A stretch of DNA of 64,000 nt from Streptomyces echinoruber (GTDB lineage Bacteria; Actinomycetota; Actinomycetes; Streptomycetales; Streptomycetaceae). Of this stretch, positions 17,501-26,316 are shown in pieces. Position numbers and translations under genes: made by a program. The stretch spans positions 1 through 64,000 of the forward strand of contig NZ_BMWH01000028.1 of the NCBI RefSeq assembly GCF_014651135.1. Direction: 5' to 3'. The notes under the pieces are model-generated. The model made no database searches, was not told where the DNA came from, and worked only from the letters and a program-made list of their open reading frames with translations. Position 1 is the stretch's first letter, and every line of letters begins with the position of its first letter.

Positions 17501-18879
17501 CCACTTCGGGCATCGACCTGCACCTGGAACCGTCCGCCGGCCCGGGCCTGCGCCGCGGCCTGACCGACGCGCTGCGCGAGGCGGTACGCAGCGGCCGCCT
17601 CGCCCCCGGCACCCGCCTGCCGTCCTCCCGCGCCCTCGCCGCCGATCTTGGCATCGCCCGCAACACCGTCGCCGATGCCTACACCGACCTGGTCGCGGAG
17701 GGTTGGCTCACCGCCCGCCAGGGCTCCGGCACCCGTGTCGCCGAGTGGGCGGTGGCCCCCGCCCCCCGCCCGGCGCCGCGCCACCGCGCCCCCGGCCGCC
17801 CCGCCTACGACCTCACCCCCGGCAGCCCCGACCTCGCCGCGTTCCCGCGCGCCGCCTGGCTCAGGGCCACTCGCCGCGTCCTGACCACCGTCCCCCACGA
17901 CGCCTTCGGCTACGGCGACCCGCGCGGCCGCCTTCCCCTGCGCACCGCGCTCGCCGAGTACGTCTCCCGCGCCCGCGGCGTCCACGCCGACCCCGAACAC
18001 GTCCTGGTCTGCTCCGGGTTCACGCACCTGCTGACCGTCCTCGGCACCGCGCTGCGCTCCCGCGGGGTGCGCACGGTGGCCGTGGAGTCCTACGGCCTGG
18101 ACCAGCACTGGCGCGCACTGGCCGCGGCCGGACTGCGCACCGTGCCCCTGCCCCACGACGACCGCGGCACCCGCACCGAGGAGCTGGCGGGCACCGGCGC
18201 GGGCGCGGTGCTGCTCACGCCGTCCCACCAGTTCCCGCTCGGCTCGCCACTGCACCCCGACCGGCGCGCCGCGGCCGTCGACTGGGCGCGCCGCACCGGC
18301 GGCTTCGTGCTCGAGGACGACTACGACGGCGAATTCCGCTACGACCGCCAGCCCGTCGGCGCCCTGCAGGGCCTCGGCCCCGACCGCGTCGCCTACCTCG
18401 GCACCGCCAGCAAGGCCCTCGCCCCCGGCCTGCGCCTGGCCTGGGCCGTCCTGCCGCCCGCGCTGGCCGAACCGGCCGCCGCCGCCAAGGGCCCGAGCGA
18501 CACCTGCGCCGCGACCGAGCAGCTCACCCTCGCCGAGTTCCTCGCCTCCGGCGCCTACGACCGCCACGTCCGCGCCTGCCGCCTGCGCTACCGGCGCCGC
18601 CGCGACGCCCTGGTGGCGGCCCTCGCCGCGCACGCCCCCCACGTCCGCGTCACCGGCATCGCCGCCGGCCTGCACGCCGTCCTGCGCCTCGCGCCCGGCA
18701 CCGAACCCTCCGTCGTCCAGGCCGCCGCCTGGCAGGGCCTCGCCCTCCACGGCCTCGGCCGCTACCGCCACCCCGACGCCGCCACCGCTCCCACCGACGC
18801 CCTGGTCGTCGGCTACGGCACCCCGCCGGACCACGCGTGGACGGGGGCCCTGGAAGCGCTGTGCCGGGTCCTGGCGTGA
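17485..18879 (+). CDS. MocR-type (GntR family) regulator with aminotransferase domain
   Basis: A 464-residue regulator. Residues 10-75 are a GntR winged helix (REAVRSGRLAPGTRLPSSRALAADLGIARNTVADAY). Residues about 110-460 are a fold-type I PLP aminotransferase domain with the PLP lysine K310 in GTASKALAPGLRLAW and the Asp/Tyr pocket residues DDYDGEFRYD. It probably senses PLP or an amino compound and controls the divergent AhpD-like operon. No Shine-Dalgarno is present before ATG 17485, consistent with leaderless translation. Confidence 0.93.
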   Translation: MADPWATSGIDLHLEPSAGPGLRRGLTDALREAVRSGRLAPGTRLPSSRALAADLGIARNTVADAYTDLVAEGWLTARQGSGTRVAEWAVAPAPRPAPRHRAPGRPAYDLTPGSPDLAAFPRAAWLRATRRVLTTVPHDAFGYGDPRGRLPLRTALAEYVSRARGVHADPEHVLVCSGFTHLLTVLGTALRSRGVRTVAVESYGLDQHWRALAAAGLRTVPLPHDDRGTRTEELAGTGAGAVLLTPSHQFPLGSPLHPDRRAAAVDWARRTGGFVLEDDYDGEFRYDRQPVGALQGLGPDRVAYLGTASKALAPGLRLAWAVLPPALAEPAAAAKGPSDTCAATEQLTLAEFLASGAYDRHVRACRLRYRRRRDALVAALAAHAPHVRVTGIAAGLHAVLRLAPGTEPSVVQAAAWQGLALHGLGRYRHPDAATAPTDALVVGYGTPPDHAWTGALEALCRVLA

Positions 18880-18894
18880 GCCGGGCGGGCGGCC

Positions 18895-18992
18895 CCGCCC
18901 GGCTGTTCGTCCGGCGCCCCTGTTCGTCCGGCGCCCGTGTTCGTCCGGCGCCCGTGTTCGTCCGGCGCCCGTGTTCGTCCGGCGCCCGTCAG
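18895..18992. repeat. GTTCGTCCGGCGCCC tandem repeats at convergent gene ends
   Basis: Five near-identical copies of an about 17-bp unit (TGTTCGTCCGGCGCCCG) fill the gap between the convergent MocR gene and the gene ending at 18989. On the - strand they begin immediately after that gene's TGA. Confidence 0.8.
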
Positions 18993-20452
18993 GAGCGCGC
19001 GCGGACGGCCGGATCGTTCAGGCAGAGCGCGATGTTGCGGACCGCGGTGGTGAGTTCCTCGATCACCCGGGCCGCCTGACCCGCGTTGTGGAAGGCCGGG
19101 TGCCCGGCCAGAGCCAGGTCCAGTTCCTCCACCGCCTTGACGGCCGGCCCGGCGCTCGCGGCGGGGGAGGGGAGGCCGGCGGACGCCGGCGCCTCGGCCC
19201 CGGAGGGCGGCTCCGGCGCGGCGGACCGGACCGGCGCGGCCCGCTCCGCCGCGGGCGCGTCGGAGGCGGTTCCCGTCGGCTCGGAGACGGCGGGAACCGG
19301 TGAACCGGGCGACACGGTGCCGTTCTTGGACTCCTCCCAGTACCTCTCGAAGGAGGTGGGGAAGGCGCCGGAGTCACCGGTCACGGAGACGTACTCCTCC
19401 TCCGGCCGCGACGGCACGACCGGCGCGGCGGGCACGGCCTGCGGGGGCTGCGCGGGCTGTGCGACCTGCGGGGGCTGCACGGATTGCGTTGACTGCGCGA
19501 CCTGCGGGGACTGCGCGACCTGCGCGACCTGCGCGACCTGCACGGGCTCCACGGGTGGCACGGGCTGCGCGGATTGCGCGACCTGCGCTGATGGCGCGGA
19601 TTGCGCGGCCTGGGCGGCCTGGGCGGCCTGGGCGGCCTGTGCGGGATGCGGGCCCTGGGAGGTCTGCTGGGCGTGCGGGGCCGGATTCGGCGTGTTGCGC
19701 GCCCGTGGCAGCACGAAGTGTTCGAAACCCGGGAATTCGGGGGAGGGGGAGCGCATCGAGGAGTGCGGGTTGTACTCGGTCTGCCACTGCATGCGGTAGC
19801 AGTCGACCTGGTCGGCGCAGGCGGCGCGGGCGTGGAAGACCGCCGTGTTCTCCCCCAGGTCCGGATACCAGAGGTTCGGGCCCGGAAAACGTACGGTCCG
19901 CGTCCGCGGTTTGATCGGCTCGGCGCATCCCATGCAGCAGCCCTCCGGCACCATGAGGGGAATGCCGCCGTTCTGCTCCGGCCAGCGGGGGCCGCCTTCC
20001 CAGCGGTATTCCCCGTGCTGGCAGGGCGGGAGTTCACCGCAGGCGCGGCAGACGGCGTAGTGCTCCGGCAGGACCTGCCAGTCGTGGCTGGCGGGGGCGC
20101 ACCAGTGTTTCGGCGTGGCCCGGGGGAAGTTCTCGTTGCGCAGGACCAGGATCACCGGGCGCTTGTAGAACTCGGCCCGTTTGGGAGCCGGTTTGACCAC
20201 CTGGTTGTTGGCCCGCCGCAGTTCGTTGGCGTGCCACCACAACTCCACGTGATCGCGCCACGCCTTCTCGTAGGAGTCCGGCCAGCGGTCGCTCGTATAG
20301 CTGTTGATCTCCAGGATTCGCCACGCCTGCCGGTCGAGTACCACGATGGAGCCTGCCCGCAGTCGCATGTGGGTGCCGTTGTCACCTTCGTCCGGCCAGT
20401 CATGCCGGCCGATACGAGTGGGCTGGTCTGGGAGCCACCTGCGAGCCTGCAT
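18989..20452 (-). CDS. Unknown protein with Cys motifs and Ala-Gln repeat region
   Basis: A 487-residue protein of unknown family. GAGGAG sits 8 bp before ATG 20452. The N-terminal 240 residues look globular and contain two Cys clusters, CRACGELPPC and CCMGCAEPIK, that could bind zinc. Residues about 250-350 are a low-complexity stretch of AQ/AAQ/PVQ repeats (DNA: tandem GGCCTGGGC and GCGACCTGC units), followed by a Pro/Ala-rich linker. A compact helical domain of about 60 residues closes the protein (VEELDLALAGHPAFHNAG). No signal peptide or membrane segment is seen. The upstream 100 bp are much more AT-rich than the window average. The role is unknown; an accessory, possibly regulatory, protein is plausible. 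Confidence 0.8.
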   Translation of the reverse strand: MQARRWLPDQPTRIGRHDWPDEGDNGTHMRLRAGSIVVLDRQAWRILEINSYTSDRWPDSYEKAWRDHVELWWHANELRRANNQVVKPAPKRAEFYKRPVILVLRNENFPRATPKHWCAPASHDWQVLPEHYAVCRACGELPPCQHGEYRWEGGPRWPEQNGGIPLMVPEGCCMGCAEPIKPRTRTVRFPGPNLWYPDLGENTAVFHARAACADQVDCYRMQWQTEYNPHSSMRSPSPEFPGFEHFVLPRARNTPNPAPHAQQTSQGPHPAQAAQAAQAAQAAQSAPSAQVAQSAQPVPPVEPVQVAQVAQVAQSPQVAQSTQSVQPPQVAQPAQPPQAVPAAPVVPSRPEEEYVSVTGDSGAFPTSFERYWEESKNGTVSPGSPVPAVSEPTGTASDAPAAERAAPVRSAAPEPPSGAEAPASAGLPSPAASAGPAVKAVEELDLALAGHPAFHNAGQAARVIEELTTAVRNIALCLNDPAVRARS

Positions 20453-20860
20453 GTCATGCTCCTCGGCAACGAAACTTTATAGGCACAAAAGGTGCAGTCA
20501 TGAGTATTTTTAACAATCGGGACGCTTAGTGCGGTGCAGACACGCGCGCATTACCGGCTGAAGACACGTGGCGGTGTTTCCTCGCGCCCGACAACGGCTC
20601 CGTACCCGGCCTCCCGGCCGCGACGCTCACCCGCACGTGTGGTCGCGGTTCCGTCACTCTTCCTCTTTACGAGTGCATAAAAAGAGGAATGTCCTTTTTT
20701 CTTTCCGGTCGTGGGCGCGCACTCGGGGAAAGGACCGGGGTGCTTGCGCGCGCCCTTACGCGCCCCTCTAGGGTGGGCCCGGAAAAACGTTCGGGCGCAC
20801 GGCGGACGCGCGGTGCGGAACGACAGGGAAAGACGACAGGGAAACGGGGAGTTGGGGGAC
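20453..20860. other. AT-rich divergent intergenic region with promoters
   Basis: About 400 bp between divergent genes and the least GC-rich stretch of the window. On the - strand TAAAGT, preceded by a GCAC-N5-GTGC inverted repeat, lies 20-30 bp before the 20452 gene and could be its promoter. On the + strand TAGGGT (20769-20774) with TTGCGC 19 bp upstream is a likely promoter for the 20861 gene. Runs such as CCTTTTTTCTTTCC (about 20690-20705) resemble terminator or AT-rich regulator-binding sequence. Confidence 0.45.
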
Positions 20861-21202
20861 ATGGGGGACACGCGCCGGCGGATGCGCTCGACCACGGTCG
20901 TGCTCGGCAGCGTGGGGCTGCTCGCGGCCGCGCTGAGCTCCTGCTCCTCCGACCCGGACCGGCGCTGCGTCGACCGCGACAGCTACCGCGCCGCCGAGGG
21001 CTACAAGGTGGTCTCCGACAAGAACTGCAAGTCCGCCGGGACCGCCGTCAACGGCGCCTGGTACTACGGCGGCAAGACGAAGGACGGCAGGGTCAGGGGC
21101 GGTTCCTTCACCAAGCCCGGCAAGGGCTCCGGCGGGCACGGCGGCTCCGGCGGCATCGACCGGGGCGGTTTCGGCGGCGGCAAGGGCAAGGCCGGCGGCT
21201 GA
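20861..21202 (+). CDS. Small lipoprotein, YgiB-like partner of the ATP-grasp gene
   Basis: A 113-residue lipoprotein. The signal peptide ends in LSSC (Cys about 29). Two further cysteines (RRCVDRDSY, NCKSAG) and a Gly/Lys-rich tail (GGFGGGKGKAGG) follow. The next gene is a YgiC/glutathionylspermidine-synthase-like ATP-grasp protein. In enterobacteria the lipoprotein ygiB (DUF1190, Gly-rich tail) is paired with ygiC, so this is probably the actinobacterial counterpart. ATG 20861 follows GGGGAG/TTGGGGG. Confidence 0.75.
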   Translation: MGDTRRRMRSTTVVLGSVGLLAAALSSCSSDPDRRCVDRDSYRAAEGYKVVSDKNCKSAGTAVNGAWYYGGKTKDGRVRGGSFTKPGKGSGGHGGSGGIDRGGFGGGKGKAGG

Positions 21203-21216
21203 ACGGGACGCGACGC

Positions 21217-22401
21217 ATGCACCGCCGTACCACCGAGCCCCGCCCCGGCTGGCAGCACATCGTCGAGGAGCAGGGCCTGATCTACCCCCTCACCCGCCAC
21301 CCCGACGGCTCCCTGCGCCCCTACTGGGACGAGAGCGCGTACTACGTCTTCACGCTGCCGGAGGTGGAGGCGCTGGAGGAGACGGTGGAGGAACTCCACC
21401 GCATGTGCCTCGCGGCCGCCGGCCACATCGTCGCCCACGACCGGTTCGCCGACCTCGGCATCACCGACCCGCGCGTCGCCCACGCGGTCGCCGAGTCCTG
21501 GCACCGCCGGGCCGAACTGCCCACCGTCTACGGCCGGTTCGACCTGCGCTACGACGGCACGGGCCCGGCCAAGCTGCTGGAGTACAACGCCGACACCCCC
21601 ACCTCCCTGGTGGAGGCCGCCTCCGCGCAGTGGTTCTGGATGGAGGACCGCTTTCCGGGCGCCGACCAGTGGAACTCCCTGCACGAACGCCTCGTCGACG
21701 CCTGGCGCGACCAGGCCCGCCTGCTGCCGCCCGGCAGCCCGCTGCACTTCGCGCACTCCGCCGACGACGAGCTCGGCGAGGACCTGATGACGGTCGCCTA
21801 CCTGAAGGAGACCGCCGAGCAGGCCGGCCTGGAGACCGACTGGATCTCCATGGAGGAGATCGGCTGGGACCCGCTGGCCGGACGCTTCGTCGACAACCGG
21901 CTCCGCTTCATCCGCGGCGTCTTCAAGCTCTACCCCTGGGAGTGGCTCACCACCGACCGGTTCGCCGGGCACGTCCTGGACACCCTCGACAACGGCGGCG
22001 GCACCGGCACGACCCTGTGGATCGAACCCGCCTGGAAGATGCTGCTGAGCAACAAGGCGCTGCTCGCGATCCTGTGGGAGCTGTACCCCGGCCACCCCAA
22101 CCTGCTGCCCGCCCACCTCGACGGCCCCCGCGAAGGGGCCGCGGCCACCGGCTGGGTCGCCAAGCCGCTGCTGGGCCGCGAGGGCGCCGGCGTCACCGTG
22201 CACCCGCCCGGCTCCGACCCCGTCGTGCGCGACGAGCCCTGCTGCTACCAGCAATTCGCCCCGCTGCCCGCCTTCGACGGCCACCACGTCGTCCTCGGTG
22301 CGTGGGTCGTCCGGGACGAGGCCGCCGGGCTCGGCATCCGCGAGTCGGCCGGGCTGGTCACGGACGAGTACGCGCGGTTCGTCCCGCACGTGATCCGCTG
22401 A
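21217..22401 (+). CDS. Glutathionylspermidine synthase-like ATP-grasp protein (YgiC/YjfC type)
   Basis: A 394-residue ATP-grasp protein of the GSP_synth family. The pre-ATP-grasp part includes YWDESAYYVF and YGRFDLRYDG, followed by the substrate and metal region KLLEYNADTPTSL. The ATP-grasp part contains WKMLLSNKALLAILWELYPGHPNLLP and WVAKPLLGREGAGV. It forms an amide bond between a carboxylate and an amine in characterised relatives, but YgiC-type proteins lack the amidase domain and their substrate is unknown. It begins 14 bp after the lipoprotein gene, so the two form an operon. Confidence 0.9.
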   Translation: MHRRTTEPRPGWQHIVEEQGLIYPLTRHPDGSLRPYWDESAYYVFTLPEVEALEETVEELHRMCLAAAGHIVAHDRFADLGITDPRVAHAVAESWHRRAELPTVYGRFDLRYDGTGPAKLLEYNADTPTSLVEAASAQWFWMEDRFPGADQWNSLHERLVDAWRDQARLLPPGSPLHFAHSADDELGEDLMTVAYLKETAEQAGLETDWISMEEIGWDPLAGRFVDNRLRFIRGVFKLYPWEWLTTDRFAGHVLDTLDNGGGTGTTLWIEPAWKMLLSNKALLAILWELYPGHPNLLPAHLDGPREGAAATGWVAKPLLGREGAGVTVHPPGSDPVVRDEPCCYQQFAPLPAFDGHHVVLGAWVVRDEAAGLGIRESAGLVTDEYARFVPHVIR

Positions 22402-22495
22402 GCGGCGCCGCCCGCGCCCGGTGCGCGTGCCGCTCGTATCCGCTGAGCGGCGCCGCCCGCATCCTGCGCGGTGCCGCCCGCATCCTGGACCGCGT
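22392..22495 (+). repeat. ATCCGCTGAGCGGCGCCGCCCGC repeats after the ATP-grasp gene
   Basis: The gene end ATCCGC-TGA-GCGGCGCCG recurs at 22437-22455, and GGTGCCGCCCGCATCCTG is then repeated twice more, giving a block of four related units. Confidence 0.7.
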
Positions 22496-22519
22496 CCGGT
22501 GCCCCGCACCCCCGCCGGG

Positions 22520-22632
22520 TAGGCTGACCTGCGGGCCGTGACTGGCGCGCCGGGTCCCCGAGCAGGGGCCCGAGGATGGACCCGACCATCGGGGAGCGGC
22601 CCGTGCGGAACGTGTGCCGTGCGCCTGGGCCG
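22520..22632 (+). promoter_or_regulatory. ZTP (pfl) riboswitch and -10 box upstream of glyA
   Basis: TAGGCT (22520-22525) is a -10 with expected start near 22532. From 22531 the RNA shows the conserved pfl elements: GGGCCGTGACTGGCGC at the start, a variable hairpin region, CATCGGGGAGCGG in the middle, and GTGCGCCTGGGCCG at the end (22619-22632). pfl RNAs bind ZTP/ZMP and control one-carbon and purine genes, glyA being a classic target. The 38-base gap to the GTG start suggests control of translation initiation. Confidence 0.88.
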
Positions 22633-22669
22633 AACCGTGAACGCCGAACACCCCCGTCCGGAGGTCCCC

Positions 22670-24151
22670 GTGCCCGACCCTGTCACCCCCCAGAGCACCC
22701 CCGAGAACAGCCCCGCGACCAGCCCGGAGTCGACGGCCTACCGCGCCGCCCTCGACGTCATCGGCGCCGTCGAGCCGCGGGTCGCCGACGCCATCCGCCA
22801 GGAGGTCGCCGACCAGCGCGAGATGCTCAAGCTGATCGCGTCCGAGAACTACGCCTCCCCGGCCACGCTGCTGGCGATGGGCAACTGGTTCAGCGACAAG
22901 TACGCCGAGGGCACCGTTGGCCGCCGCTTCTACGCCGGCTGCCGCAACGTCGACACCGTCGAGGCGCTCGCCGCCGAGCACGCCCGCGAGCTCTTCGGCG
23001 CCCGCCACGCCTACGTCCAGCCGCACTCCGGCATCGACGCCAACCTCGTCGCCTTCTGGGCCGTGCTCGCCGACCGCGTGGAGGCGCCGTTCCTGGAGAA
23101 GACCGGCGTCCGCCAGATCAACGACCTGTCCGAGGCCGACTGGGCCGAACTGCGCCAGGCCTTCGGCAACCAGCGCATGCTCGGCATGTCCCTCGACGCC
23201 GGCGGCCACCTCACCCACGGCTTCCGCCCGAACATCTCCGGCAAGATGTTCGACCAGCGCTCCTACGGCACCGACCCGGCCACCGGCCTGGTCGACTACG
23301 ACGCGCTGCGCGCCCAGGCCCGCGCGTTCAAGCCGCTGATCATCGTCGCCGGCTACTCGGCCTACCCCCGCCTGATCAACTTCCGGATCATGCGGGAGAT
23401 CGCCGACGAGGTCGGCGCCACCCTCATGGTCGACATGGCACACTTCGCGGGCCTGGTCGCGGGCAAGGTGCTCACCGGCGACTTCGACCCGGTGCCGCAC
23501 GCCCAGATCGTCACCACCACCACCCACAAGTCGCTGCGCGGCCCGCGCGGCGGCATGGTCCTGTGCGACGACTCCCTCAGGGACCAGGTGGACCGCGGCT
23601 GCCCGATGGTGCTGGGCGGCCCGCTCCCGCACGTCATGGCCGCCAAGGCGGTCGCGCTGGCGGAGGCCCGGCAGCCGTCCTTCCAGGACTACGCCCGGCG
23701 CATCGTGGACAACTCCCGCGCCCTGGCCGAGGGTCTGATGCGGCGCGGCGCCACCCTGGTCACCGGCGGCACCGACAACCACCTCAACCTGATCGACGTG
23801 GCCACGTCCTACGGCCTCACCGGCCGCCAGGCCGAGCAGGCGCTGCTGGACTCCGGCATCGTCACCAACCGCAACGCCATCCCCGCCGACCCCAACGGCG
23901 CCTGGTACACCTCCGGCATCCGTGTCGGCACCCCGGCCCTGACCACCCGCGGCCTGGGCACCTCCGAGATGGACGAGATCGCGGCCCTGATCGACCGGGT
24001 CCTGACCGCCGCCGAGCCCGGCACCACCAGCAAGGGCACCCCCTCCAAGGCCCAGCACGTCCTGGACGCGAAGGTCGCCGAGGAGGTCTCCCAGCGGGCG
24101 CACGACCTGCTCCAGCCGTTCCCGCTCTACCCGCAGATCGACCTGGGCTGA
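22670..24151 (+). CDS. glyA: Serine hydroxymethyltransferase
   Basis: A 493-residue PLP enzyme converting serine and tetrahydrofolate to glycine and methylene-THF. The PLP lysine lies in TTTTHKSLRGPRGG. The family motifs LIASENYAS, DKYAEG..GRRFYAG and VDMAHFAGLVAG are present. It is longer than the 417-residue E. coli form, with an insert around 145-195 (NDLSEADWAELRQAFGNQR), as in the long actinobacterial paralogue. GTG 22670 is selected because CCGGAGG lies 5 bp upstream and it starts after the riboswitch. Expression is probably raised when ZTP accumulates, that is, when 10-formyl-THF is low. Confidence 0.96.
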   Translation: MPDPVTPQSTPENSPATSPESTAYRAALDVIGAVEPRVADAIRQEVADQREMLKLIASENYASPATLLAMGNWFSDKYAEGTVGRRFYAGCRNVDTVEALAAEHARELFGARHAYVQPHSGIDANLVAFWAVLADRVEAPFLEKTGVRQINDLSEADWAELRQAFGNQRMLGMSLDAGGHLTHGFRPNISGKMFDQRSYGTDPATGLVDYDALRAQARAFKPLIIVAGYSAYPRLINFRIMREIADEVGATLMVDMAHFAGLVAGKVLTGDFDPVPHAQIVTTTTHKSLRGPRGGMVLCDDSLRDQVDRGCPMVLGGPLPHVMAAKAVALAEARQPSFQDYARRIVDNSRALAEGLMRRGATLVTGGTDNHLNLIDVATSYGLTGRQAEQALLDSGIVTNRNAIPADPNGAWYTSGIRVGTPALTTRGLGTSEMDEIAALIDRVLTAAEPGTTSKGTPSKAQHVLDAKVAEEVSQRAHDLLQPFPLYPQIDLG

Positions 24152-24176
24152 GCCCCATCGGCCTGGGCTGACCCCC
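24136..24176 (+). repeat. CCTGGGCTGACCCC duplication at the glyA stop
   Basis: The glyA end TCGACCTGGGC-TGA-GCCCCA is followed at once by TCGGCCTGGGC-TGA-CCCCC, a second copy including the stop codon. Confidence 0.7.
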
Positions 24177-24198
24177 CCGGGGCCGAGCGGAGGCCGCA

Positions 24199-24897
24199 TC
24201 AGAGGTCGATCAGCTCCTGCCGCGGCGTCCACGGCGGCCCGTCCTCCCGACGGGCCGCCGTCCGCCGTACGGCCGCCAGTGCCCCGCCCGCCCCCGCCAC
24301 CAACCCGGCGGCCAGCCCCGTCAGCCCCCAGCGGACCGCGCCGCCGCCGGTGCCGCCGTCCCCGCCCGGCTCCCGCAGCCACGCCTCCCGGCGCATCCGC
24401 CGCCACATCCCGCGCGACGCCCGGTGCCACCGGATGTCGTCGTCCACCACCTCCGGCGAGGGATCCGACCGCACCCACGGCGTGCCGTCCGCCGCGACGA
24501 CGAGCTGGTCCTCCCGCCGCACGGCCACGTCCCCGCCCGGCGCCCGGTCGGTGGCCGGCCACCCGCCCACCCCGGTCAGCCCCCACACCACCGTGACCCG
24601 CACCCGCGGACACCGCCCCTCCCGCCACGCCTCCGGCACCCGCTCCGACCCGCTGCGCGTCGGTTCCAATAGCTGCCACAGCCGCCCGAACTCCGCGTCC
24701 CCGGCCCGCACCGTCACCGCCCGCCCGCTGCCGCCCGCGACGACGAACGCCACATCGGGCGCCCCGTCCCCCGCGACCGTCGCCCGCGGGACTCCCGCCC
24801 ACGCCTCCTGGGCCCCCGTCCCCACCACCAGCACCACCACCGCCGCCAGCGCCAGCGCCAGCGCCGGCGCCGCCGCCGGCAGGACCGTCCGCCGCAT
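24199..24897 (-). CDS. Secreted/membrane hypothetical protein with two hydrophobic ends
   Basis: A 232-residue protein. An N-terminal signal or anchor (LPAAAPALALALAAVVVLVVG) is followed by an extracellular region of about 130 residues with W-rich patches (VVWGLTGVGGWP, DDIRWHRASRGMWRRMRREAWL). A second hydrophobic segment near the C-terminus (WGLTGLAAGLVAGAGGALAAV) precedes a short basic cytoplasmic tail. The start ATG 24897 is preceded by GAAGGGGGA. It is convergent with glyA and divergent from trpS. The family is common in Streptomyces but of unknown function. Confidence 0.8.
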   Translation of the reverse strand: MRRTVLPAAAPALALALAAVVVLVVGTGAQEAWAGVPRATVAGDGAPDVAFVVAGGSGRAVTVRAGDAEFGRLWQLLEPTRSGSERVPEAWREGRCPRVRVTVVWGLTGVGGWPATDRAPGGDVAVRREDQLVVAADGTPWVRSDPSPEVVDDDIRWHRASRGMWRRMRREAWLREPGGDGGTGGGAVRWGLTGLAAGLVAGAGGALAAVRRTAARREDGPPWTPRQELIDL

Positions 24898-25092
24898 CCC
24901 CGTTCCCCCTTCGCCCGCTCCGTGCCCGCTCCGTGCCCCGCCGCGCCTTCGCGCCTTCGCGCGCCCTCTGTTCCCGCTCCCGCGCTCCCGTTCTCGCGTT
25001 CCTGCTCTTGTTACACCCCCGGGAACGGATCGCACCCCTGCCGTTCCCGTCCCGTACCGGATCGCCTTCCGCGACCTGAGAGAATGGTGTGC

Positions 25093-26106
25093 ATGGCCAA
25101 CGACCGACCTCGCGTGCTCTCCGGAATCCAGCCCACCGCGGGCTCGTTCCACCTCGGCAACTACCTCGGCGCCGTCCGCCAGTGGGTGGCGCTGCAGGAG
25201 ACCCACGACGCGTTCTACATGGTCGTCGACCTGCACGCGATCACGGTCCCGCAGGACCCGAAGGAGCTGCGGGCCAACACGCGGCTGGCGGCGGCGCAAC
25301 TGCTGGCGGCGGGGCTCGACCCGGACCGGTGCACGCTCTTCGTGCAGAGCCACGTCCCGGAGCACGCGCAGCTCGGCTGGGTCATGAACTGCCTCACCGG
25401 GTTCGGCGAGGCCTCCCGCATGACGCAGTTCAAGGACAAGGCCGCCCGGCACGGCGCCGACCGCGCCAGCGTCGGCCTGTTCACCTACCCGATCCTGCAG
25501 GTCGCGGACATCCTGCTGTACCAGGCGCACGAGGTGCCGGTCGGTGAGGACCAGCGCCAGCACATCGAGCTGACCCGCGACCTGGCGGAGCGGTTCAACG
25601 GCCGCTTCGGGCAGACGTTCACCGTGCCGAACCCGTACATCCTCAAGGAGACGGCGAAGATCTACGACCTGCAGGACCCGGGCGTGAAGATGAGCAAGTC
25701 GGCGTCCACGCCGAAGGGCCTCATCAACCTCCTGGACGACCCGAGGACGACCGCGAAGAAGGTCAGGAGCGCGGTCACCGACACCGACACCGTCGTCCGC
25801 TTCGACCCGGAGCACAAGCCCGGCGTCAGCAACCTGCTCACCATCTACTCCACCCTCACCGGCACCTCCGTCGCCGAACTGGAGCAGCGGTACGAGGGCA
25901 AGGGCTACGGCGCGCTGAAGACGGACCTCGCCGAGGTGATGGTGGAGTTCGTGACGCCGTTCCGGGAGCGCACCGAGCAGTACCTGGGCGACCCGGAGAC
26001 GCTCGACGCGGTGCTGGCCAAGGGCGCGGAGAAGGCGCGGTCCGTCGCCGGGGAGACGCTGGCGCGGGTCTACGACCGGATCGGGTTCCTGCCCGCCAAG
26101 CGCTGA
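25093..26106 (+). CDS. trpS: Tryptophanyl-tRNA synthetase
   Basis: A 337-residue class I aminoacyl-tRNA synthetase charging tRNA-Trp. The HIGH-equivalent is GSFHLGN (17-23) and the KMSKS loop is exact (199-203). The Trp-pocket segments FYMVVDLHAIT and VGEDQRQHIELTRDLAERFN are typical. Length is normal. ATG 25093 is preferred because the protein family begins right there; ATG 25084 in frame would add three residues. Streptomyces can carry a second, indolmycin-resistant TrpRS; this one looks like the housekeeping type, though that is inferred from chromosomal context. Confidence 0.97.
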   Translation: MANDRPRVLSGIQPTAGSFHLGNYLGAVRQWVALQETHDAFYMVVDLHAITVPQDPKELRANTRLAAAQLLAAGLDPDRCTLFVQSHVPEHAQLGWVMNCLTGFGEASRMTQFKDKAARHGADRASVGLFTYPILQVADILLYQAHEVPVGEDQRQHIELTRDLAERFNGRFGQTFTVPNPYILKETAKIYDLQDPGVKMSKSASTPKGLINLLDDPRTTAKKVRSAVTDTDTVVRFDPEHKPGVSNLLTIYSTLTGTSVAELEQRYEGKGYGALKTDLAEVMVEFVTPFRERTEQYLGDPETLDAVLAKGAEKARSVAGETLARVYDRIGFLPAKR

Positions 26107-26114
26107 ACCACCCC

Positions 26115-26163
26115 GCGCCCGGCCCGCCCGGCCCCCCGCGGGGCGGACGGGCGGGCCGGGCGC
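26115..26163. terminator. Strong hairpin terminator after trpS
   Basis: GCGCCCGGCCCGCCCG (26115-26130) pairs perfectly over 16 bp with CGGGCGGGCCGGGCGC (26148-26163), just 9 bp after the trpS stop. Confidence 0.8.
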
Positions 26164-26316
26164 ACGACCGCACACGCGGACGGACGCACCGCCGGGCGGA
26201 GCGCTGCACATCACTCCGGCTGCGCCTGCCCGGAGCCACACCCGTGGCCGTACAGTCGATAACCGGGACCGCCGGGACCGGCGGCCGGCCACCACGACAG
26301 GACGACAGGAGACGAC

